Source: TMED14 sp038145075 (GTDB lineage Bacteria; Bacteroidota; Bacteroidia; Flavobacteriales; Schleiferiaceae). Taken from it: 64,000 nt of DNA. Shown in pieces: positions 26,247 through 35,196 of the stretch. Location: positions 81,238 to 145,237 of the forward strand of contig JAYQOY010000001.1 in NCBI GenBank assembly GCA_038145075.1, read 5' to 3'. The position numbers and the translations under genes are program-made. The notes under the pieces are model-generated. The model saw only the letters and a program-made list of their open reading frames with translations. It was not told the DNA's origin and searched no databases. Position 1 is the stretch's first letter. Each line of letters opens with the position of its first letter.

Positions 26247-27599
26247 TTACAACATGTCGTTGGCGAGATTGGCGAGCTCTGAACGCTCGCCTTTCTCCAA
26301 TGTCACATGCGCATACAAGGGCTGCCCCTTCAGGCGGTCCACTAGGTAGGACAATCCATTCGATTGCTCGTCCAAGTAGGGCGTGTCAATCTGATGCACA
26401 TCTCCGGTGAAGATGAATTTGGAGTTTTCGCCGGCTCGCGTAATAATCGTCTTGACTTCGTGGGGCGTGAGGTTCTGAGCTTCGTCCACAATAAAGATGA
26501 CATTAGACAAGGAGCGACCCCGAATGTAGGCCAGTGGCGTCACCAATATTTTCTCGTTGGCCACCATCTCATCAATCTGCTTGAAGTTGCGATCGCGCTC
26601 GCCAAACTGGTTCTTGATGAACTTCAAGTTGTCCCAAAGGGGTTGCATGTAGGGATTGATTTTTTGCTCGGCATCGCCGGGCAAAAATCCGATGTCGCGG
26701 TTGCTCAAGGGGACGATGGGACGCGCCAGGTAGATCTGCTTGAAGTCGCGGCGCTGTTCTAGCGAGCCCGCTAGGGCGAGCAGGGTTTTGCCCGTGCCAG
26801 CCACCCCCGTCAATGTGACCAACTTAATGTCCGGGTGCATGATGGCGTGGAGGGCGAAGGTCTGTTCGCTGTTCCTAGGCTTGATGCCGTAGTAGCTGGA
26901 CTTCTCCACCAGTTCCATGGTTTCGGACTTCCCATGGTAGAATCCAAGCGCCGAAGACTTCGCCGTTTTTAGAATGTAAAAGTGATTGGCCTTCAGGCCA
27001 AGCTTTTGATTCGCTTTCACGGAGGAATCCAGGTGTACAGCCTTCTTTTCGTACAAAGTTTGGAGCGCTTTAGCCGGGAAAGCAGGAATCTCAGAGCGCC
27101 CCGTGAAGCCCGCATCCGTCTCCTTCACCTTGCCCGTTAGGTAATCCTCTGCCTGGACATTGAGGGCTTTGGCCTTAAGCCTAAGATTGATGTCTTTGGT
27201 GACCAGTATAACCGGACGGTCTGGCTCTTCTTGCTGAAGAAACAGAGCTGCGTTGATGATTTTATGGTCGTTCTTCCCTTTGCCATAGACCTCTAAGGCA
27301 TCAACATTAAGACTGGGCGTTGCCATAATGACCCTAAACTTGCCACGCTTGCCGCCATTGAGGTCAATCCATTCCGTCAAGGGTTTTTCGGCCGCTTTTT
27401 TGTCCAACATTCGGATAAATTCGCGCGCTTCAAAATTCTTGGTATCGCTGCCCTTTTTAAACTCGTCCAATTCCTCCAGAACGGGAATGGGAATAGCAAC
27501 ATCGTGCTCTTCAAAGTTCATTATGGCGTTGTGATCGTATAAAATCACCGAAGTGTCAAGCACAAAAATCTTACGCGGGGACTTAGCGGCTCTAGGCAT
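26247..27599 (-). CDS. PhoH-family protein with N-terminal PIN domain (PhoH2-like)
   Basis: 450 residues. A PIN ribonuclease domain (about residues 8-150, starting IFVLDTSVILYD with acidic metal ligands) is fused to a PhoH ATPase (about 235-450) with P-loop GVAGTGKTLLAL and the Walker B/DEAQNLTPHE segment. PIN-PhoH (PhoH2) proteins have been reported as ATP-dependent RNA helicase/nucleases, so a role in RNA turnover is likely. Convergent with pckA after 22 bp. Confidence 0.88.
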   Translation of the reverse strand: MPRAAKSPRKIFVLDTSVILYDHNAIMNFEEHDVAIPIPVLEELDEFKKGSDTKNFEAREFIRMLDKKAAEKPLTEWIDLNGGKRGKFRVIMATPSLNVDALEVYGKGKNDHKIINAALFLQQEEPDRPVILVTKDINLRLKAKALNVQAEDYLTGKVKETDAGFTGRSEIPAFPAKALQTLYEKKAVHLDSSVKANQKLGLKANHFYILKTAKSSALGFYHGKSETMELVEKSSYYGIKPRNSEQTFALHAIMHPDIKLVTLTGVAGTGKTLLALAGSLEQRRDFKQIYLARPIVPLSNRDIGFLPGDAEQKINPYMQPLWDNLKFIKNQFGERDRNFKQIDEMVANEKILVTPLAYIRGRSLSNVIFIVDEAQNLTPHEVKTIITRAGENSKFIFTGDVHQIDTPYLDEQSNGLSYLVDRLKGQPLYAHVTLEKGERSELANLANDML

Positions 27600-27722
27600 G
27601 GTATGGAAGGAAGTTTAGGGTTAAATTAGGCGGAAGAATTCAGAATTGCCCATCGCATTGAAAGATGTTTTGAACAATTCAACAAGGATAACCTAGACCT
27701 AACCTTAGCGTTGCTTACCTCC

Positions 27723-28364
27723 ATGGCCCAACCTGATACCCGAAGGATTCAAGCACATTTTGGCTTTCAAGACGAGGCGCTCCTCGCCGACATCCTCAAG
27801 CATGGCCGATTCTGCACCTTTCACGCCGGGGATTTGATTGCGGAACCTGGTATGCCTGTAGACTTTGTTCCGCTGATCCTCAAGGGAAATTTGCGCGTTA
27901 TGCGCCGCGACGACGACAACGACCGCGAGCTCTTCTTGTACTTCTTGACGGCCGGTTCCACTTGTTCGAGTACAATCAACTGCTGTATGACGGGCAAGCG
28001 CGTTACTGTGGAAGTCGTGGTGGAAGAAGAAACCGATATGGTTTGCATTCCCAATGAATATGCCTCTTCGTGGATCAAGGTGCATCCGGAGTGGCTAGAA
28101 TTTGTGCTACGCAGTTACCAATTGCGCTTTGAAGAGGCCTTGCACGCCCTGGACGAGGTGGCCTTCCGCCAGTTGGATGAGCGCCTTTGGAACTTCCTGC
28201 AGGAGAAAGCCCGCTTAACCGATGGGAACCTTGTAGAGATGAGCCATTCCGAACTTGCTCAGGCCCTGCATTCCTCGAGAGAGGTCGTATCGCGTTTGTT
28301 GAAAAAGCTGGAATCTGAAAATCGGCTGGAATTAGGTCGCAACCGCATCCAAATCCTGGGCTAA
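27723..28364 (+). CDS. Crp/Fnr-family transcriptional regulator
   Basis: 213 residues. A cyclic-nucleotide-binding-like beta-roll (about 10-130) is followed by a Crp-type helix-turn-helix (MSHSELAQALHSSREVVSRLLKKLESE). The sensor domain has a cluster of cysteines (CSSTINCCM), shared by a Bacteroidota subgroup of Crp/Fnr proteins; it might sense redox state, but no Fnr-type N-terminal cysteine motif is seen. Start is the ATG at 27723; a TTG four codons earlier is possible. Divergent from phoH, with 123 bp between; no strict TAnnTTTG box found there. Confidence 0.85.
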   Translation: MAQPDTRRIQAHFGFQDEALLADILKHGRFCTFHAGDLIAEPGMPVDFVPLILKGNLRVMRRDDDNDRELFLYFLTAGSTCSSTINCCMTGKRVTVEVVVEEETDMVCIPNEYASSWIKVHPEWLEFVLRSYQLRFEEALHALDEVAFRQLDERLWNFLQEKARLTDGNLVEMSHSELAQALHSSREVVSRLLKKLESENRLELGRNRIQILG

Positions 28365-28371
28365 GGCGCCC

Positions 28372-28379
28372 TATTTTTG
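28372..28379 (+). promoter_or_regulatory. -7 promoter box of the TPR-like membrane protein gene
   Basis: TATTTTTG, a full match, ends 4 nt before the ATG at 28384, suggesting a leaderless transcript. Confidence 0.5.
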
Positions 28380-28383
28380 TCGC

Positions 28384-28899
28384 ATGATTCGCAAATACAT
28401 CCGCATGGCCCTCGCAGTGGCCGTTTTTGGTACCGCTATTTGGCAATTCACCGACGGTGAGATTGGAAATGGCATCTTCTTGATTTTGCTTTCGGGCATT
28501 CCCTTGCTCTTCCACTTCCGCAACGAGCGTATTTTGCTCGCCCTGTGGTACGTGCGCAAACAAGACTTTGAAAAAGCGAGTCAACAGTTGGCGGCCATCG
28601 GCCACCCCGAGAAGACGCTCATCAAGGGCCAACTCGCCTACTACTACTTCCTTCAGGGCTTGATGACGTCCCAGACCAACCTCTCCAAGAGCGAAACCTG
28701 GATGAAAAAAGCCTTGGCTACCGGCCTGCGCCTCAAGCAAGACCGCGCTTTGGCGAAGATGCAATTGGCGGCCATGGCGATGACCAAGCGCAAGAAGAAG
28801 GAAGCCCAAGCGCTTTTGACAGAAGCAAAAAAGCTGGACGACAAGGGTGTCCTTGCCGACCAGCTTAAGATGCTCAAACAGCAGTTGAGCCGGATTTAA
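28384..28899 (+). CDS. Small membrane protein with TPR-like cytoplasmic helices, hypothetical
   Basis: 171 residues. Two hydrophobic helices at the N terminus (about 8-24 and 29-43) resemble the DUF2892-type hairpin, then a helical region (about 48-165) with alternating K-A-L-A and amphipathic helix pairs suggestive of TPR repeats (KASQQLAAIGHPEKTLIKGQLAYYYFLQGL, shown only in part here as a region). Rich in lysine towards the C terminus. Convergent with yajC, 6 bp apart. No function recognised; a scaffold at the inner membrane is the most that can be suggested. Confidence 0.65.
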   Translation: MIRKYIRMALAVAVFGTAIWQFTDGEIGNGIFLILLSGIPLLFHFRNERILLALWYVRKQDFEKASQQLAAIGHPEKTLIKGQLAYYYFLQGLMTSQTNLSKSETWMKKALATGLRLKQDRALAKMQLAAMAMTKRKKKEAQALLTEAKKLDDKGVLADQLKMLKQQLSRI

Positions 28900-28905
28900 A
28901 CCGAC

Positions 28906-29217
28906 TTATTTCTTCGCCACTTCCGGATTGATGGTAGCCGTCATGTCCTTGCTAATGGCAGCGCGCTCAAAACGCAGGCGGCAGTTCTCGCATTCGAGCA
29001 AAACCGTCTTATCATCCACTTCCAAGATCTTTCCGTGAATGCCGGAGGTGGTCACCACCTTCATGCCCTTTACTAGCGCCGCACGAAACTTGTTTTCTTC
29101 CTTTTGCTTCTTCATCTGTGGGCGGATAAAGAAGAAGTACATCACCGCTACAATAGCGATTAGTGGGAGGAAGCTGGCCAAACCACCGGGTTCAGCTTGA
29201 AGGAAAAATGAGGTCAT
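28906..29217 (-). CDS. yajC: Preprotein translocase subunit YajC
   Basis: 103 residues. One N-terminal transmembrane helix (LPLIAIVAVMYFFFIRPQ) followed by the YajC small domain (MKVVTTSGIHGKILEVDD). YajC associates with SecDF in the Sec translocase. It lies 1 bp after the DUF1573 gene, in the order nusB-DUF1573-yajC common in Bacteroidota. Confidence 0.93.
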   Translation of the reverse strand: MTSFFLQAEPGGLASFLPLIAIVAVMYFFFIRPQMKKQKEENKFRAALVKGMKVVTTSGIHGKILEVDDKTVLLECENCRLRFERAAISKDMTATINPEVAKK

Positions 29218-29218
29218 A

Positions 29219-29659
29219 TTATTGAGCTTTGGGAGTTACTTGTGCAGTGATGGTCAAGACTTTCGTGTTAGGCACGGTGTTGGCCGAAAGCGTAACGGTC
29301 TTGGTTTGGTTACCGGGCTTTCCTTGGCTGTTAAAGCGAACCGTGATGGTTCCCTCCTCGCCTGGCGCGATAGGATCGTTGGAGTATTCGGGCACCGTAC
29401 ACCCGCATGAACCTTGAGCGGAAGAGATGATCAAGGGCACCTCGCCTTCATTGGTGAATTTAAATTCTGTCGTACCCACCTCGCCTTCGTTCATGGCGCC
29501 AAAGTCGTGGCTTTCCTTTTCAAAGTTGAAGACGGGCAAAGATGCTGAGGTTGCGGCTTCAATGGCCATGCGCTCCTCTTCGCTCTTGATTTTGGACGAT
29601 GCATCCGAGCACGCGCTCAGTGCAGCTAGGCCAAGGGCTAATGCAAAGTATTTAGTCAT
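29219..29659 (-). CDS. DUF1573 lipoprotein
   Basis: 146 residues. A lipoprotein signal (GLAALSAC, with Cys about residue 17) precedes a DUF1573 beta-sandwich domain (about 45-140) with the conserved SSAQGSCGCTVPEY segment and GEEGTITVRFNSQGKPG. These Bacteroidota-specific proteins are envelope-located; their role is not known. Sits between nusB and yajC, and probably shares the nusB transcript. Confidence 0.88.
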   Translation of the reverse strand: MTKYFALALGLAALSACSDASSKIKSEEERMAIEAATSASLPVFNFEKESHDFGAMNEGEVGTTEFKFTNEGEVPLIISSAQGSCGCTVPEYSNDPIAPGEEGTITVRFNSQGKPGNQTKTVTLSANTVPNTKVLTITAQVTPKAQ

Positions 29660-29688
29660 AGGATTCGTTGAATTTGCGGTTGAAATTA

Positions 29689-30627
29689 CTACTCAATGAG
29701 GCCTCTTCCCACTTTTTGGATGCGGCCTTCGGTTTTTAATTCCGCAGCCAAGGCGTCCAGGAGACCGTTGATGAAGCTGGGGCTCTTTTCCGAACCGTAT
29801 TGCTTCGCCAATTCAATGGCTTCGTTGATGGACACCTTCACCGGCACTTCCTGGAAATCGACCATTTCTGTCAAGGCCATATCCAGCAAGCACCGCTCTA
29901 CGGGAGCCAAACGGTCGTATTCCCATTGGTTGGCCTTGGTTTCAATGCGCTTTACCCAGTCCGGGTGCTGGCGTACACTTTTCAAGAAGAGCGCTGGACC
30001 AAAGGCCTCGTCCGAATCATCCTTGAAGAGCTTGACCAACAACGATTGGCCACGCTTGGCATTTTGCAGGGTTTGAACGGCCATCATTTGGGCAGCATCT
30101 AGGTCGTCGGCCCAGTGCATGCTTATTTCTTCGTAATGGCTGTGGATATTTTCGTTGTTGGCCATGGCCTCGCGGTAGAAACGCTTCAACCAGACCACCG
30201 CTGCATGCTCCTCCAAGTCGCTGGCTTCATCCATCCACCCGGATTGAATTTCGGCGTTCCAAAATTCAAAAAACGCGGTACGAAGAAGATCTACACGATC
30301 GCCCCAGAAAATTTTGTGCTGCTCCCAGGCAGCCACTACCCCAGTATCATGAACCAAAGCTTGCATGAAAGGCATGTGGAGCAAAGCTTCGATGCGCGTA
30401 ATTCGGGCCGCTGTAGGGAATTGCTTGTTCTTTTCAATCTCTAAACGCTCCTCCAAAAAGCGGTGAAACTGCCAAAACATGCGCAGTTCAAAGAGGTACA
30501 AAATGTAAATGGAGGAAATGCTTTCGTTTAACGCCTTGAGGCAGCGACTACTGTCTTCGGATTCCCCCTGGTAAAAACCGAAGAGGGCTTGCATCACTTT
30601 AATTCGGATGTGGCGTCGGGTAAGCAT
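29689..30627 (-). CDS. nusB: Transcription antitermination factor NusB (long Bacteroidota form)
   Basis: 312 residues, about twice the length of E. coli NusB. The N terminus (TRRHIRIKVMQALFGFYQG) and the C-terminal NusB core (ERCLLDMALTEMVDFQEVPVKVSINEAIELAKQYGSEKSPSFINGLLD, about 235-295) frame a Bacteroidota-type helical insertion. NusB with NusE(S10) binds boxA in rRNA transcripts for antitermination. First gene of the nusB-DUF1573-yajC operon, with a TATTTTTG box 17 nt upstream. Confidence 0.92.
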   Translation of the reverse strand: MLTRRHIRIKVMQALFGFYQGESEDSSRCLKALNESISSIYILYLFELRMFWQFHRFLEERLEIEKNKQFPTAARITRIEALLHMPFMQALVHDTGVVAAWEQHKIFWGDRVDLLRTAFFEFWNAEIQSGWMDEASDLEEHAAVVWLKRFYREAMANNENIHSHYEEISMHWADDLDAAQMMAVQTLQNAKRGQSLLVKLFKDDSDEAFGPALFLKSVRQHPDWVKRIETKANQWEYDRLAPVERCLLDMALTEMVDFQEVPVKVSINEAIELAKQYGSEKSPSFINGLLDALAAELKTEGRIQKVGRGLIE

Positions 30628-30644
30628 AGAACGGGTTTGAGCGG

Positions 30645-30652
30645 CAAAAATA
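30645..30652 (-). promoter_or_regulatory. -7 promoter box of nusB operon
   Basis: Minus-strand TATTTTTG, a full TAnnTTTG match, 17 nt before the nusB ATG. Confidence 0.5.
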
Positions 30653-30684
30653 CAGCGGGTTGCCGGATAATCACCGCTTTGCGT

Positions 30685-31293
30685 TCAAAAGGGCGCGGGC
30701 ACTTCAAACTGGAGCGTCTCCCCCGTCTTAGGATGTTGGAAGGCTAAATAGCCCGAATGCAGCGCTATGCCCTCCCGCTCCCAGGGGCTTCCCCCATAAA
30801 ACGTATCGCCCAAGATGGGGTAGCCTCGGTGGCTGGCCTGAATGCGGATCTGGTGGTAACGCCCCGTTTGGGGTTCGACAACTGCTTTAAACGCCTCGAT
30901 GCGTTCGCCTCGAAGTTCTGCCCGTTTACCAAGAGGCGCATCCACAACGACCGAACGGAAATATTCCGGCTGCTTTTCGAGTTGATCTACCCAGGTCCAG
31001 GGGCCTTCGGGAAGCTCCGTAGTCGTTTTAAACGTGTAGCGCTTTTGGACTGTTCGCTCTTCAAACTGGCGCATGAGGCCAGTACAGGCGAATTTATTCT
31101 TGGCCAAAACCAGGACCCCACTGGTAGGCCGATCCAGGCGATGGACGACCCACAGGTTACACTGGAGCTCTTCTTCCAGGAGCTCTTGCACATTGGGGTG
31201 ACCCAGTCGGTCAGGCTCCACCATGAGTCCAGCACGCTTGGATACCACGACGACGTGGCGGTCTAGGTGGAGGATTTCGGGGCCTTCTTCCAT
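30685..31293 (-). CDS. RluA-family RNA pseudouridine synthase
   Basis: 202 residues. Isomerises uridine to pseudouridine in tRNA or rRNA. The catalytic motif HRLDRPTSGVLVLAK (Asp catalytic) sits near residue 50, with GRYHQIRIQASHRGYPILGD towards the C terminus. No S4 domain, as in TruC-type members, so tRNA position 65 is a possible but unproven target. The ATG at 31293 makes its start overlap the end of the carotenoid cyclase gene by 31 bp; the longer frame to 31398 would lie entirely in that gene and is rejected. Confidence 0.87.
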   Translation of the reverse strand: MEEGPEILHLDRHVVVVSKRAGLMVEPDRLGHPNVQELLEEELQCNLWVVHRLDRPTSGVLVLAKNKFACTGLMRQFEERTVQKRYTFKTTTELPEGPWTWVDQLEKQPEYFRSVVVDAPLGKRAELRGERIEAFKAVVEPQTGRYHQIRIQASHRGYPILGDTFYGGSPWEREGIALHSGYLAFQHPKTGETLQFEVPAPF

Positions 31294-31955
31294 TGGACGA
31301 CTGCGGTGTATAAAAGCATCATGAGCATGCCGTAGAAGGCGTCCTCCACGGGGATAGTGCCCATTCGGACGCCCATATTTTCGGCGTTGTTGTACCACAC
31401 AATGGGTTCTTCCAGGAAACTACCCGTAAGCAGGCCATTAACGGCAAAGAAGGGCAGCAAGGCCAGTCCCCACGCGCGGTAAAAGGCCGCGAGCCATGTG
31501 GGTTTCCATACAAACGCCAAACCCAGCCCAGCCCCAAGCAACAAGAATGTCCAAAACGTGTAGGCCTGGTCGGGGTGCTTCATCGCCCAACCGATGCATC
31601 CCAATGCGGCAAAGAGCGTCAGGGTGTAGACCCAGCGTTTGGAACCCTTCCAAGGAAAAAAGAGCTGGAGCACCTCGAAGATGAAGTAGCAGGCCCAGGG
31701 CACGACCACAAAGAATAGCACCTCTTCTAGAGGCAGACCGAAGAAATCCCAAGGAATGAGGTAGCGTTCGGTAAATCCCCAAACGCCAGCGCCCGTGAAT
31801 GCGATGTCCCAGGGAAGGAAAAGCAGGAAAACCGCCATAGTGGCAGCAAGCAAACGCTTCCACTTACCTATGTAGAAAATACGCGGTTCAAAGGCACGCG
31901 TCAGTGGACCCAGAAAAACGAGGACATCGATGAGCAGATAGAGTCTAGACTCCAT
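31263..31955 (-). CDS. Lycopene cyclase (CrtYc-CrtYd-type, membrane-integral)
   Basis: 230 residues, strongly hydrophobic with about seven membrane helices and the PWD...PLEEVLFFVVVPW segment, repeated in weaker form towards the C terminus (the two-domain heterodimeric CrtYc/CrtYd type in a single chain). It would form beta-ionone rings from lycopene to give beta-carotene. Its ATG shares one base with the stop of the preceding hydroxylase gene (TGATG), so the two are translated together. Phytoene synthase and desaturase are not in the window. Confidence 0.87.
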   Translation of the reverse strand: MESRLYLLIDVLVFLGPLTRAFEPRIFYIGKWKRLLAATMAVFLLFLPWDIAFTGAGVWGFTERYLIPWDFFGLPLEEVLFFVVVPWACYFIFEVLQLFFPWKGSKRWVYTLTLFAALGCIGWAMKHPDQAYTFWTFLLLGAGLGLAFVWKPTWLAAFYRAWGLALLPFFAVNGLLTGSFLEEPIVWYNNAENMGVRMGTIPVEDAFYGMLMMLLYTAVVQWKKAPKSST

Positions 31956-32419
31956 CAGCCTTGTTTCTTGCGTTGCGCTGCAATCCACTCCCTAGGAACC
32001 CAAAGGAGCCCAAAATGATCTGCCCCCTCTTTGGTCAAGGTCTTGTGGTGCATTTTGTGCTTCAAGCGAACTGCCTCCCAATACGGCGAGGTGGTTTTAC
32101 GCATGAAGCGGAAGCGCTGGTGGATAAAAAGTTCATGGACCAGGAAATAGGTCAAACCGTAGGCTGCAATTCCAAAACCAAAAGTAACCACCGGCCACAC
32201 TTGGTAGATCATACCGAACATGATGCACAACCAACTTGGAATAGCGAATATCAAAAAGAAGTAATCGTTCTTTTCAAAGAAGCCCGGTTCTTTGGTGTGA
32301 TGGTCTGCGTGCAAGAACCAGAGTGGTCCGTGCATTAAGTACTTATGGGCGGCCCAAGCTGCGCCCTCCATGAGCACATAGGCCAGAATTCCGCATGCAA
32401 GGTTGATCATCGAGTCCAT
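31955..32419 (-). CDS. crtZ: Beta-carotene 3-hydroxylase (CrtZ-type)
   Basis: 154 residues with the four histidine clusters of non-haem di-iron membrane hydroxylases: HKYLMH, HADHH, HELFIHQR and HKMHHK. It has about four membrane helices. With the next gene it would take lycopene through beta-carotene to zeaxanthin, a common yellow pigment of marine flavobacteria. A second Met at codon 4 is an alternative start. Confidence 0.92.
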   Translation of the reverse strand: MDSMINLACGILAYVLMEGAAWAAHKYLMHGPLWFLHADHHTKEPGFFEKNDYFFLIFAIPSWLCIMFGMIYQVWPVVTFGFGIAAYGLTYFLVHELFIHQRFRFMRKTTSPYWEAVRLKHKMHHKTLTKEGADHFGLLWVPREWIAAQRKKQG

Positions 32420-32437
32420 AACACGCTTCGCTTGCCC

Positions 32438-33907
32438 TTAGTTCATGGCGCCAAAGCGCTTTAAAATCTCCACATAGTAGTCCCACGACTTCTGCACACT
32501 CGCTATTTCTACGCGCTCGTCGGGACTGTGTGCGCCGCGAATGTTAGGGCCAAACGAAATCATTTCCATGCCCGGGCATTTTTCGCCAATGATACCGCAC
32601 TCCAATCCCGCGTGGCAGGCATTGACGTGTGGTTCTTCCTGGAAGAGGTCCACATAGGTTTGACGCATGAGTTTGGCCAATTCGCCACCCGGGGCAGGCT
32701 CCCAGCCAGGATACGAACCCGCAAACGTCGTGGTCAAGCCGGCTAGGCCCAACACCGAAGCGATGCGGTGGGCGGCATCCATTTTTTCAGATTCTGAGCT
32801 GCTCCGCGTCAAGCAAAGCACTTGTGCGCCCTCTTCTGAAATCTGCACTTTCGCCACGTTGTTGGAGGTTTGGACCAGACCGTCTACCTCGGGGTTCATG
32901 CGAAGGATTCCCGCCGGGCAACCTGAAATAGCGAAGAGTAAAGCGGCCTGCACATCGGCTTCCAAGACCTTAGACTCCGTGGGGCCCGTGGAGGTCAAGG
33001 TGATTTCCAGCATAGGATCGGTGGCATGATACTCCTTCTTAATAGATGCCGCGAGGGGTCCAAACGCCTTTTCAAGCACCTGGGCATGCGAAGCATCCAT
33101 CACCACGGTCGCCTGACACTCTCGAGGAATGGCATTGCGAAGGTTACCTCCCGCCATGTTGCCGAGCAGGATGCAGGCTTCACGCTCGAGATCTCGTAGT
33201 AAGCGCGCCATCAGCAAATTGGCATTGCCACGGCCTAAATGGATGTCCATGCCGGAGTGCCCACCCGTCAATCCCTTGATTTGAAGGCTGTAGCCCATGG
33301 GCTCGACAACGGGCGCTTTCCGATACGTCAAGCTGGACGTTGCGGTCACATCTATACCCCCGGCACAGCCAATCGTCAATTCGCGGTCGTCTTCCGTATC
33401 GATGTTCAACAAGTATTTTCCAGTGATCCATCCTTCTTGCAAGCCAAGTGCTCCGGTCATGCCCGTCTCTTCGTCGGAGGTAAAGAGGACCTCAATAGCT
33501 GGGTGAACTAGTGATTTGCTGCGAAGCGTTGCGATCGCCATGGCGACGCCGATGCCGTTGTCAGCACCCAGCGTAGTGCCTTTGGCTTTTACCCAACCGT
33601 CTTCGATAAACATCTGAATGCCTTGCGTGTCAAAGTCGTGGTCGGTACCCTCGTTTTTCTGGCAGACCATGTCCAAATGCGCCTGGATAACCACCGTAGG
33701 TGCATGCTCCATTCCTGGGCTAGCCGGTTTGGTGATGCGTACGTTTCCGACCGAATCCTTAGCCGTCGGCAAGCCCAAAGCCTCCCCTACCTGTACCGCA
33801 AAGGCTTGGACCTGATCTTCGCGTTTGGACGGACGGGGTACCGCATTGAGTTCTTCAAATGCGTTCCAAAGTTCGGCAGGTTCTAGGTGGGTTAAAGGCG
33901 TAGACAT
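32438..33907 (-). CDS. pepD: Aminoacyl-histidine dipeptidase (cytosol non-specific dipeptidase)
   Basis: 489 residues, M20 family. Zinc ligands are recognisable in VIQAHLDMVCQ (His and Asp), LGADNGIGVA, and the SDEETGMTGA segment (catalytic and ligand Glu), with the lid domain containing GGHSGMDIHLGRGNAN. It hydrolyses Xaa-His and other dipeptides in the cytoplasm. The ATG at 33907, 2 nt after the upstream gene's stop, is chosen; the 38 extra N-terminal codons of the open frame lie inside that gene and look non-coding. Confidence 0.93.
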   Translation of the reverse strand: MSTPLTHLEPAELWNAFEELNAVPRPSKREDQVQAFAVQVGEALGLPTAKDSVGNVRITKPASPGMEHAPTVVIQAHLDMVCQKNEGTDHDFDTQGIQMFIEDGWVKAKGTTLGADNGIGVAMAIATLRSKSLVHPAIEVLFTSDEETGMTGALGLQEGWITGKYLLNIDTEDDRELTIGCAGGIDVTATSSLTYRKAPVVEPMGYSLQIKGLTGGHSGMDIHLGRGNANLLMARLLRDLEREACILLGNMAGGNLRNAIPRECQATVVMDASHAQVLEKAFGPLAASIKKEYHATDPMLEITLTSTGPTESKVLEADVQAALLFAISGCPAGILRMNPEVDGLVQTSNNVAKVQISEEGAQVLCLTRSSSESEKMDAAHRIASVLGLAGLTTTFAGSYPGWEPAPGGELAKLMRQTYVDLFQEEPHVNACHAGLECGIIGEKCPGMEMISFGPNIRGAHSPDERVEIASVQKSWDYYVEILKRFGAMN

Positions 33908-33909
33908 GT

Positions 33910-35196
33910 TTATCGTATGAGTTCTTCTGTGAGTTGATCGTGCGGAAGTTCTTCGTGTGGAGTCTCCTCTGGCGCTTCTAAGACGTCCAATTCCGCGGCG
34001 TAATCCACAGAAGGCGTCCATTGTGCCTGAACCCCATTCTTGCGATCGTAGCGGTAAATTAAGGCGGACTGGTTGTAGTAGCCGCTTCCTTCCTCATGCT
34101 TCCATAGGTAGATACGGCGTGGCCCTTCGAAGGCATTAGGTACTACCTCGTTCATATACGCCGCAAACCAAGCCATATCCAGGCCCAGCCATTCCCAGCG
34201 TCCCGGGGTGGTCTGTGCAGCATTAAACAAGAGGGCATCTAGGCGGTGGAATTGAATGTAGTCCAAGCGTTCCACTTGTGACCAAACCAAAGGCTGGCGC
34301 ATGAGGAGTTGGGCATCCAACGCACTACTCGACAGCACGTTGCCGAGGGTCCAAAATTCCGTTTTTGCTGCTTCAAATGGGCGGAGCTGGTTGAGGATTC
34401 GGGCCGTTACCAACACCTTGTCGCTTAAGGAGATAATTCGCGTGAAAACGCCTGCCGCAGCAGAGGGGTCAAGCGTAGCAGAGCCTTGGTAATTCTTCTG
34501 TACAATATCTGCGGTGTTTCCGCCTGCAGCCGTGTAGGCCTCTAAGAAGGCGGCATCATTCACAGAGCCATCCAAAAGGAGCACGGTGCGGCTTTTGGGT
34601 GCCATTTTCTGAGCAGCCACTGCGCGTTCGGCTAAGCGCGTAATTTCAGCAGTGCGGTGAGAAGCTGCCGCAATCAAATAGGGCTTACCCGTTACATCCA
34701 CCTTTCTGGAAACGGGGTTAATCACGGGTATCCCATTGGAAAGCGCGGCGAGGCTCTCGCTGGCATCTCCGCGGAAGGGTCCAATGATCTTGCATTCGCC
34801 CATTTGGCAAAGCGCTTGACGACTCACGTAAGCCATGAAGGTCTCCGGGCTGTAGCTAACTAAAAAGCCATTGCGCTCTACACGGTAGGTATTGCTCGCC
34901 TCCACGTGCTCCGCCAAGACCAGTTGAATATCAAAGCCCGAACGGTTGAGCGAATCCACCCCTGCCCGAAGGCCCGTGTAGAACTGCACCGCCATGCGGT
35001 TCTTCATCGTGTAGGTAGCGGGTGCATCAAAGTTCAACGCACTGGCGGAATCCATAGCGACAGCTACCTCAAAAGGTAGAGCGACAATCCACGTTTGACG
35101 CGCAATGGTGAACGTACTATCTGCCAAAAGGACTTGCCCCTGGACCGCCGTCGTGACGGCCAGCAGCGCTGTAAAAATGAGGCTTCTTATTCCCAT
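33910..35196 (-). CDS. Periplasmic binding-like protein downstream of guaA, function unknown
   Basis: 428 residues. A signal peptide (GIRSLIFTALLAVTTAVQGQ) precedes a type I periplasmic-binding-protein-like fold (about 35-390) with VALPFEVAV, IIGPFRGDASESLAALSNGIPVINPVS and alternating alpha/beta segments, as in amino-acid ABC binding proteins and LpoA-type PBP activators. The C-terminal tail is Glu/Pro-rich. Related Bacteroidota proteins next to guaA carry N-terminal LysM domains; none is evident here. It overlaps the guaA stop by 10 nt. A ligand cannot be predicted. Confidence 0.65.
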   Translation of the reverse strand: MGIRSLIFTALLAVTTAVQGQVLLADSTFTIARQTWIVALPFEVAVAMDSASALNFDAPATYTMKNRMAVQFYTGLRAGVDSLNRSGFDIQLVLAEHVEASNTYRVERNGFLVSYSPETFMAYVSRQALCQMGECKIIGPFRGDASESLAALSNGIPVINPVSRKVDVTGKPYLIAAASHRTAEITRLAERAVAAQKMAPKSRTVLLLDGSVNDAAFLEAYTAAGGNTADIVQKNYQGSATLDPSAAAGVFTRIISLSDKVLVTARILNQLRPFEAAKTEFWTLGNVLSSSALDAQLLMRQPLVWSQVERLDYIQFHRLDALLFNAAQTTPGRWEWLGLDMAWFAAYMNEVVPNAFEGPRRIYLWKHEEGSGYYNQSALIYRYDRKNGVQAQWTPSVDYAAELDVLEAPEETPHEELPHDQLTEELIR

